A stretch of 11,016 nucleotides of DNA, from the NCBI GenBank assembly GCA_018897395.1, contig JAHIKV010000140.1, positions 1 to 11,016 on the forward strand, read 5' to 3'. Made by a program: the position numbers and the translations under genes. The notes below the pieces were generated by a model that was given only the letters and a program-made list of their open reading frames with translations, did not search any database and was not told the DNA's origin. This document shows, piece after piece, positions 6,660 through 11,016 of this stretch (positions within the stretch are counted from its first letter, which is position 1; the number at the start of each line of letters is the position of its first letter). The stretch comes from Planctomycetota bacterium (GTDB lineage: Bacteria > Planctomycetota > Planctomycetia > Pirellulales > Thermoguttaceae).

Positions 6660-6677
6660 CCACCCATTCCGGGGTGG
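6660..6677 (-). promoter_or_regulatory. Hairpin that can hide the ribosome site of the export lipoprotein gene
   Basis: CCACCC (6660-6665) and GGGTGG (6672-6677) form a six-base-pair hairpin with a 6-nt loop. In the minus-strand message the GGGTGG made from 6665-6660 is the core of the best Shine-Dalgarno match before the ATG at 6650. Pairing would mask it. This is a structural prediction only. Confidence 0.3.
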
Positions 6678-6879
6678 ATGCGGGTACAACGGCTTTATAT
6701 TTGCAAAATGGGTGGTCTGGCTAATGCGCAATGAGACACCCGACGCCTCCGAATCGGCATTGTCATTGTAATCGGCAAAGTCAACCAAAAACTTGTCTGT
6801 TTTCGGTAGATGGATACCACCTGGCTGAGAGGTGTTCCGCTAATAGCATCTCACACGTAAAATGTCGAGTGGACAGTTT

Positions 6880-6950
6880 AGCGGGGCCGCTTGCGTCCCG
6901 TTGCCACGGATCGCACAACACGGTGAAACACGGGCGGCAAGCGCCCCGCT
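6880..6950. repeat. Imperfect inverted repeat in the divergent intergenic region
   Basis: AGCGGGGCCGCTTGCGTCCCG (6880-6900, shown in two parts here: AGCGGGGCCGC and TTGCGTCCCG) and CGGGCGGCAAGCGCCCCGCT (6931-6950) are inverted copies with one gap and two mismatches around a 30-nt loop. The GC-rich form resembles palindromic intergenic repeats of planctomycetes. It may form a strong hairpin in the divergent region between the export gene and gmd. No coding potential is seen. Confidence 0.6.
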
Positions 6951-6984
6951 TCACCTGAAACGTATTATTGCAACGGACTACTAC

Positions 6985-7095
6985 TGGTCTGTCCATCTCG
7001 ACTTTACACGTTGGGTGCCACTGCTGGCTTGTCCAGCAGTGCCGGAAACACGGTTGGACAAGCCAACCGTGGCACCCGTAATTTCAACTTGGACA
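6985..7095. mobile_element. MITE-like double-hairpin element with flanking GACTACTAC direct repeats
   Basis: The core 7013-7077 has an outer stem GGGTGCCA (7013-7020) with TGGCACCC (7070-7077). It encloses two hairpins, CACTGCTGG/CCAGCAGTG (7019-7041) and CACGGTTGG/CCAACCGTG (7049-7071). Each has a 9-bp stem and a 5-nt loop, and each stem shares its outermost bases with the outer stem, so the structures are alternatives there. The loops CTTGT and ACAAG are reverse complements. Farther out, TGTCCA (6990-6995) and TGGACA (7090-7095) with weaker similarity inside form an imperfect terminal inverted repeat. The 9-mer GACTACTAC stands at 6976-6984 and 7096-7104, like a target-site duplication. No protein is encoded. 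It ends 17 bp before the gmd start codon region and so lies in the gmd leader. Confidence 0.6.
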
Positions 7096-7121
7096 GACTA
7101 CTACCATTCACCGGAGCAACC

Positions 7122-8105
7122 ATGACACGGAAAGTGTTGATTACCGGCGTGACCGGCCAGGACGGGGCCTGCCTGGCCCAGTTTCTTCTCGAAAAGGGCT
7201 ACGAGGTCCACGGCATGGTCCGCCACTCCAGTTCGGCGAACCTCGAGCGGATCGAGAAGCTGCGCGACCGGATCGAGCTGCACCAAGCCGATCTATTGGA
7301 TCAACTGTCTATCATCACAACCATCCAAAAAGTCCGGCCGCACGAAGTCTACAATTTCGCCGCCCAGAGTTTCGTTCCCACCAGTTGGTCGCAGCCGCTG
7401 TTGACCGGCGAGTTCACCGCCCTGGGAGTCACGCGGATGCTCGAGGCCATCCGGCTGATCGATCCGTCGATCCGGTTCTATCAGGCCAGCAGCAGTGAGA
7501 TGTTCGGCAACGTCCGCGAGGAGCCGCAGAACGAGCAGACCCCCTTCTGGCCCCGCAGTCCCTACGGCGTGGCGAAGGTCTACGGACACTGGATCACGGT
7601 GAATTATCGGGAGAGTTACGACATCTTCGCCTGCTCGGGCATTATGTTCAATCACGAATCGCCGCTGAGGGGGATGGAGTTTGTCAGCCGCAAGGTTACC
7701 GACGCGGTTGCCCGGATCAAGCTCGGACTGCAAGACAAGCTGGTGCTGGGTAATCTCGACGCCATGCGCGACTGGGGTTACGCGGGCGACTACATCGAGG
7801 CCGCCTGGCTGATGCTTCAGCAGGACCGGCCCGACGACTACGTGGTGGCCACGGGCATAAAACACTCGGTCCGCGATCTGGTCGAGTTGGCGTTCGGCCA
7901 TGCCGGCCTCGATTGTCGCGACCACGTCGAGAGCGATCAGAAGCTGTTCCGGCCGGCGGAGGTCAACACCCTTTGCGGCGACGCGAGCAAGGCCCGCCGC
8001 GTGCTCGGCTGGGCGCCGAAGGTCTCATTCGCCGAGTTGATCCGCATGATGGTCGACGCCGACCTGGAGCGCGTGCGGCGCGAAAAGGCCGCCAGGCAGC
8101 CGTAA
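7122..8105 (+). CDS. gmd: GDP-mannose 4,6-dehydratase
   Basis: A 327-residue extended short-chain dehydrogenase/reductase that converts GDP-mannose to GDP-4-keto-6-deoxymannose, the branch point to GDP-fucose, GDP-rhamnose and related sugars. It has the nucleotide motif GVTGQDG at residues 9-15 and RHSSSANLERIE near 35-46. The catalytic residues are Ser125/Glu126 (ASSSEMFG) and the Tyr148-x3-Lys152 pair (SPYGVAK). NHESPLRG at 177-184 and LGNLDAMRDWGYAGDYI at 209-225 separate Gmd from other sugar-nucleotide dehydratases. Length is normal to slightly short. The ATG at 7122 has GGAG five bases upstream; the open frame continues left into the repeat element but is not coding. No next enzyme (fucose synthase or reductase) is adjacent, so the final sugar is unknown. 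The divergent export gene supports a surface-glycan role. Confidence 0.95.
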   Translation: MTRKVLITGVTGQDGACLAQFLLEKGYEVHGMVRHSSSANLERIEKLRDRIELHQADLLDQLSIITTIQKVRPHEVYNFAAQSFVPTSWSQPLLTGEFTALGVTRMLEAIRLIDPSIRFYQASSSEMFGNVREEPQNEQTPFWPRSPYGVAKVYGHWITVNYRESYDIFACSGIMFNHESPLRGMEFVSRKVTDAVARIKLGLQDKLVLGNLDAMRDWGYAGDYIEAAWLMLQQDRPDDYVVATGIKHSVRDLVELAFGHAGLDCRDHVESDQKLFRPAEVNTLCGDASKARRVLGWAPKVSFAELIRMMVDADLERVRREKAARQP

Positions 8106-8113
8106 AACCCGAC

Positions 8114-8142
8114 TTGCCCGCCGGCCTTCTGATACGTATAAT
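8114..8142 (+). promoter_or_regulatory. Sigma70-type promoter of the toxin-antitoxin pair
   Basis: TTGCCC (8114-8119) and a perfect TATAAT (8137-8142) are spaced by 17 bp. Transcription would start near 8149, giving a leader of about 27 nt that contains GGAG at 8164-8167, eight bases before the antitoxin ATG. It gives the pair its own promoter only 8 bp after the gmd stop. Confidence 0.65.
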
Positions 8143-8162
8143 TTATAACGTGCAATACGTAT
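8132..8162 (+). promoter_or_regulatory. Putative autoregulatory operator: two ATACGTAT palindromes
   Basis: The perfect 8-bp palindrome ATACGTAT occurs at 8132-8139 and 8155-8162, 23 bp apart, about two helical turns. The first overlaps the -10 box and the second lies just past the predicted transcription start. This placement suits binding of antitoxin dimers or the toxin-antitoxin complex for self-repression, as is general for type II systems. The region between also holds a near-palindrome CGTATAATTTATAACG. Confidence 0.5.
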
Positions 8163-8175
8163 TGGAGAATCGATC

Positions 8176-8427
8176 ATGACCAAGCTGACTTTAAGCATGG
8201 GCGAGTCCGTCGTCAAGAAGGCGAAAAAACTCGCCAAGGCCAATCATACCAGTGTGTCCGCAATGTTCAGCCAGTTTGTGGAATCAGCGGCCACCCGATC
8301 AAAACAAGACTTCAAGATCGGTCCCTTAACGCGGAAACTCAGTGGAATAATCGAGTTGCCGCCGAATAAGAATCATAAAGAGTTGATTGCCGAAGCCCTC
8401 GTGGAAAAGTACGGAGGGGTTAAGTGA
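8176..8427 (+). CDS. DUF6364-like antitoxin (ribbon-helix-helix type)
   Basis: An 83-residue basic protein. It begins with a short beta-like segment (TKLTLSM), followed by a helix rich in lysine (VVKKAKKLAKANH) and TSVSAMFSQFVESAA. This is the strand-helix-helix plan of ribbon-helix-helix antitoxins, as in the DUF6364 family. The C-terminal part (about 48-83: PLTRKLSGIIELPP ... KELIAEALVEKYGG) is the expected toxin-binding region and resembles antitoxins paired with PIN toxins. The stop overlaps the toxin start by four bases (GTGA at 8424-8427), giving translational coupling. It probably binds the palindromes in its own promoter. The family name is by pattern recognition; the antitoxin role is strongly supported by the next gene. 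Confidence 0.82.
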   Translation: MTKLTLSMGESVVKKAKKLAKANHTSVSAMFSQFVESAATRSKQDFKIGPLTRKLSGIIELPPNKNHKELIAEALVEKYGGVK

Positions 8428-8840
8428 AGGTCTTTTTCGACACCAACATCCTGCTGGACGTATTGGCTCGGCGAGAGCCGTTTTACGCAGATTCGGCAAA
8501 GGTATGGACGTTGGCGGAAACCGGCCGACTCGAAGGATTCGCGTCGACTCTCAGCCTTCCGATTCTATTCTACTTGCTGTGCCGATCGAAGGGGAAGGGT
8601 ATTGCGAGGAAAAGCCTCGGCGTTGTCCGCGACATATTCAGCCTGTTGCCGCTTGACATGCACGTCGCCGACCAAGCTCTTAACACAGAAATGGGAGATT
8701 TCGAGGACGCGATTCAGTATTTCAGCGCCATCAGCGCCGGCGTCGCCGTTCTGTTGACTCGCAACCCCAAGGATTTCCCCGGCGACCGCATTGCAATTCA
8801 AACTCCCGAAGATTTTCTGGCCGCGTACCTCAACGAATAA
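8424..8840 (+). CDS. PIN-domain toxin (VapC-like ribonuclease)
   Basis: A 138-residue PIN-domain protein, in all likelihood the toxin of the pair, a Mg-dependent RNase. It shows the N-terminal FFDTNILLD with Asp6, a middle STLSLPILFYLL stretch, DFEDAIQYFSAISAGVAVLL with Glu94/Asp95 and the late acidic site TRNPKDF with Asp117. The conserved acidic positions thus look intact, arguing for an active enzyme. The DFEDA and TRNPKDF motifs place it with the PIN_3 type rather than with classic short VapC. The start is GTG at 8424, overlapping the antitoxin stop. It ends 11 bp from the convergent symporter gene with no terminator in between. Confidence 0.9.
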   Translation: MKVFFDTNILLDVLARREPFYADSAKVWTLAETGRLEGFASTLSLPILFYLLCRSKGKGIARKSLGVVRDIFSLLPLDMHVADQALNTEMGDFEDAIQYFSAISAGVAVLLTRNPKDFPGDRIAIQTPEDFLAAYLNE

Positions 8841-8851
8841 GAAACACGTTC

Positions 8852-10621
8852 TTACCCGGTGAAGTATAGATACGCCGCCACGATGGCCGCCAGGACGGCC
8901 GCCGAGGCGATCACGTCGCCGGCGCCCCAACTGTGCCGGCTGCGCTGCCGCTGATCGTCGCTGAGGGTGCCGAAGGTCAGGCCCGAAATTTGCTCATAGT
9001 CCGGCGCCTTGGTCAGGTAGCTGACCGCGACCATCACCGCCATGCACACGATCAGAATCAAGATGCTGTAATACTGGAAGAAGGTGTTGTTTATGATCCA
9101 CAGCAGCGAGCCTTCGGAGTAGCCGATGGGGTTTTGGGCTGCGTCGCGACCGAACCATGCCATTTTGACCGGCGTATCGATGGCCAACCGGAACAGCCCC
9201 ATCAGGAACCCGACCACAAGCGCCGCCAGGCACCCCTTACCGTTGAGCCGTTTCCAGAAGACTCCCAGGAAGAAGACCACGAAGATCGGCGGCGCCAGAT
9301 AAGACTGCACTCCCTGCAAGTAGTCGTACAGCCCGCGGCCGCCGCGGATGACTGGAATCCACGCCAACCCGATCAACACCATCGTCGCCGTGGCGATCCG
9401 GCCTGTCCACACCAGGCGGTGCTGCGAGATGTTCGGTCGCAGGCGGCCGTAGAAGTCCATCGTAAAGAGCGTGGCGGAGGCGTTGAAGACGCCGGCCAGC
9501 GAACTCATCAGCGCCGCCAGCAGTCCGGCCACGACGATGCCCCGCACGCCTGCCGGCAGGACCGTGGCGACCAGCAGCGGAAAGGCCGCTTGGGCCTCTT
9601 CGCGGATGATTTGTCCCTCCGGGCCAATCATCCTGCTGCTGATGGCTTCTACTTTTCCGCTGGCCGCCAGCGCGAAGCAGATCATGCCGGGGATGATGAA
9701 AATGAACACCGGCAGCAGTTTTAGCATCGCGGCGAAGATCGAACCGCGACGGGCCTCGGTTTCGTTTGGCGCTCCCAAGGTGCGCTGTACGATGTACTGG
9801 TCGGTACACCAATACCATAACCCCGATACCGGCGCGCAGAACAACATGCTCAACCAGGGGTAGTTGTCGTTGAAGTACCAGGCCATCCGGCCCGATTCCT
9901 TGACCGGGGCCCAGGTGGCCTCCATGCCGTCCGGCACCAGCGGCCGCCAGAGGTTGAACATTTCGGAGCCGCAGATCGCCCGTAGTTCCGACCAGCCCCC
10001 CAGTGCATGCAAACCGAAGATAGTCACCAGTATCGAGCCGACGATCAGCACGAGCGTTTGCAGGGCCTCGGTATAGACCACCGCCCGGAGGCCGCCGACG
10101 ATGGTGTATGTCCCGGTCAGCACGATCACCAGGATCGAGCCGATCCAGAAGCTGTCCAACGGACCGAAGCGCAGCTCCGGCAGTAGGACTGAAAAGACGA
10201 TTCCGCCGGCGAAGATGCCCACCGCGATCTTCGTCAGCACATAGGCCACCAGGGAGATCAGCGAGAGTATCCAGCGGTTGGCGGGACTGAACCGCCGCTC
10301 GAGGAACTCGGGCATGGTGAAAACCCGCGACCGCATGTAGAAGGGGACCATCACCCAGGCTAAAACCAACAAGCACCAGGCATGCAGTTCGTAATGGGCC
10401 ATTGCCACGCCGTCGGTGCAGCCGGAGCCGGCAAGCCCCACCAGGTGTTCCGAACCGATGTTCGAGGCGAAGATCGACGCACCGACGATGAACCAGCCCA
10501 GGTTCCGTCCGGCAAGGAAGTAGTCGTCGGCGGTGTCGCGCCCCTTGCGGACGCAGTACCACGTCAGCCCCAGCAAGGCAGCGAAATAAAGACCTACCAT
10601 ACCCCAGTCCAAAACAGTCAT
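8852..10621 (-). CDS. Sodium/solute symporter, SSS family, SGLT-like
   Basis: A 589-residue inner-membrane protein with about 13-14 hydrophobic helices, the normal size for SSS-family carriers that import sugars or other solutes with Na+. Family motifs are RDTADDYFLAGRNLGWF near the end of TM1, ASNIGSEHLVGLAGSG at about 52-67 (SGLT type), GGLRAVVYTEALQ, YWCTDQYIVQRTLGA and SSLAGVFNASATLFTMDFY. The last contains the Ser/Ser pair of the Na2 site. The mixture of ASNIGSEH and YWCTDQYIVQR points to the sugar-transporting SGLT branch, but the substrate cannot be set from sequence. The ATG at 10621 was chosen, with AGGGA nine bases upstream; a TTG directly before it would add one residue. Many antisense open frames here are GC-driven shadows. 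It converges on the PIN toxin gene. Confidence 0.93.
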   Translation of the reverse strand: MTVLDWGMVGLYFAALLGLTWYCVRKGRDTADDYFLAGRNLGWFIVGASIFASNIGSEHLVGLAGSGCTDGVAMAHYELHAWCLLVLAWVMVPFYMRSRVFTMPEFLERRFSPANRWILSLISLVAYVLTKIAVGIFAGGIVFSVLLPELRFGPLDSFWIGSILVIVLTGTYTIVGGLRAVVYTEALQTLVLIVGSILVTIFGLHALGGWSELRAICGSEMFNLWRPLVPDGMEATWAPVKESGRMAWYFNDNYPWLSMLFCAPVSGLWYWCTDQYIVQRTLGAPNETEARRGSIFAAMLKLLPVFIFIIPGMICFALAASGKVEAISSRMIGPEGQIIREEAQAAFPLLVATVLPAGVRGIVVAGLLAALMSSLAGVFNASATLFTMDFYGRLRPNISQHRLVWTGRIATATMVLIGLAWIPVIRGGRGLYDYLQGVQSYLAPPIFVVFFLGVFWKRLNGKGCLAALVVGFLMGLFRLAIDTPVKMAWFGRDAAQNPIGYSEGSLLWIINNTFFQYYSILILIVCMAVMVAVSYLTKAPDYEQISGLTFGTLSDDQRQRSRHSWGAGDVIASAAVLAAIVAAYLYFTG

Positions 10622-11016
10622 CAATCAAGTTCCCTATACAACGGTGGGTAATTCGTGTTGAACAATCGTGGGCGGTACGAACTGGTTCCGCCGCCAACGA
10701 GACGAAATTCATAAGAACAAAACCGTCGCGATCCCCTCCGAAGCAGGGCAAACGACGAGAATCATCGGCCGCAATTTACCACATGCTACCTTAAGTCAAT
10801 TGAGGCGGAAAGGGCCGAGAAGAGATCGTCCGGATTTTATGGTAAATTGGGACGGCTATTATCCCGAAGGGATTGTATATGACAGCCCATCCCTGAAAGA
10901 GTCCATTGTGTCAAGGGCCTCCTGGCGGGATTTTTGACGCACGGTCAGCGCAAAAGTCCCACAAGGGCTTTTTTCTCCCGTTTTTCCTCGCTTTGTCGTC
11001 GGATTACGGATTTCAA
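10622..11016. other. Intergenic region without a convincing gene
   Basis: This 395-bp stretch is upstream of the symporter. A weak minus-strand promoter can be drawn (TTGACT at 10799-10794, TAAATT at about 10778-10773, 15-bp spacer), giving a leader of about 150 nt. A 10-bp inverted repeat, CAATTTACCA (10772-10781) and TGGTAAATTG (10840-10849), flanks a purine-rich stretch. A short hairpin ATCCCGAAGGGAT lies near 10862-10874. A GTG-started open frame at 10668-10937 has no recognisable family or ribosome site and I do not call it. Confidence 0.5.
10952..10974 (+). terminator. Terminator-like hairpin with U-tract
   Basis: AAAAGTCCC (10952-10960) pairs with GGGCTTTT (10965-10972), with a one-base bulge and a 4-nt loop. 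The run TTTTTT reaches 10974 on the plus strand. On the minus strand the same hairpin ends in TTTT, so it could act in both directions. It would end a plus-strand transcript arising in 10640-10950, or a minus-strand gene located to the right of the window. Confidence 0.5.

Noticed and set aside
6823..6833. GGCTGAGAGGT looked like the CUGAGA element of a TPP riboswitch
   Set aside because: The other conserved TPP elements are absent, it is not upstream of a thiamine gene, and none is found before thi4 either.
9237..10751. 504-residue open frame overlapping the symporter in another frame
   Set aside because: Same-strand shadow of the symporter; arginine- and glycine-rich composition with no motif, caused by GC-rich third positions.
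10668..10937. GTG-started 89-residue frame, with an internal ATG at 10839 giving 32 residues
   Set aside because: No ribosome site, no recognisable family and mixed composition; a tiny gene cannot be excluded but is not supported.

Overview
The window looks like chromosomal DNA of a planctomycete, probably of the Pirellulales type and with an anaerobic or microaerobic lifestyle. The lineage call rests on a lineage-typical J-domain-like membrane protein (DPYLRWLGI ... HYRLLGV ... HVRTFQTG ... YDAKL), a planctomycete-style polysaccharide export lipoprotein, an SGLT-like sodium/solute symporter, high GC, and palindromic intergenic repeats. The lifestyle call rests on a His-type (sulfide-dependent) Thi4 and a set of Fe-S and radical-SAM genes. 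No rRNA, tRNA or CRISPR array was seen.

Layout. (1) 1-139: the 3' end of a group II intron (domains V and VI with the branch-point A), cut by the window edge. (2) 214-4689, plus strand: a tight six-gene run encoding an Mrp/NBP35 P-loop ATPase, a NifX-like metal-cofactor protein, a metallo-beta-lactamase-fold protein, a Nudix hydrolase, an archaeal-type Thi4 thiazole synthase and a radical SAM protein with a C-terminal winged helix. (3) 4699-6650, minus strand: the J-like membrane protein and, upstream of it, a Wza/SLBB-type export lipoprotein, separated by a perfect 33-bp inverted repeat. (4) 6651-7121: a divergent, repeat-rich intergenic region with two palindromic elements. One is a MITE-like double hairpin with mutually complementary loops. 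(5) 7122-8105, plus: GDP-mannose 4,6-dehydratase. (6) 8114-8840, plus: a self-contained toxin-antitoxin pair (DUF6364-like antitoxin, PIN toxin) with a strong promoter and two copies of a palindromic operator-like site. (7) 8852-10621, minus: the SSS-family symporter. (8) 10622-11016: intergenic DNA with a terminator-like hairpin near its right end and no convincing gene.

How the genes may work together. The first six genes look like one transcription unit for oxygen-sensitive cofactor chemistry: Fe-S or heterometal cluster handling (Mrp plus NifX-like), a radical SAM enzyme, and thiazole synthesis with Fe and sulfide. A Nudix hydrolase directly before thi4 suggests, as inference, that the ADP-thiazole made by Thi4 is cleaved by its neighbour. 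The export lipoprotein and Gmd fit surface-polysaccharide synthesis with GDP-deoxyhexose precursors. The end of the radical SAM gene carries a 34-bp tandem duplication. It appears to have shortened that protein and separated two genes that once overlapped tail to tail.
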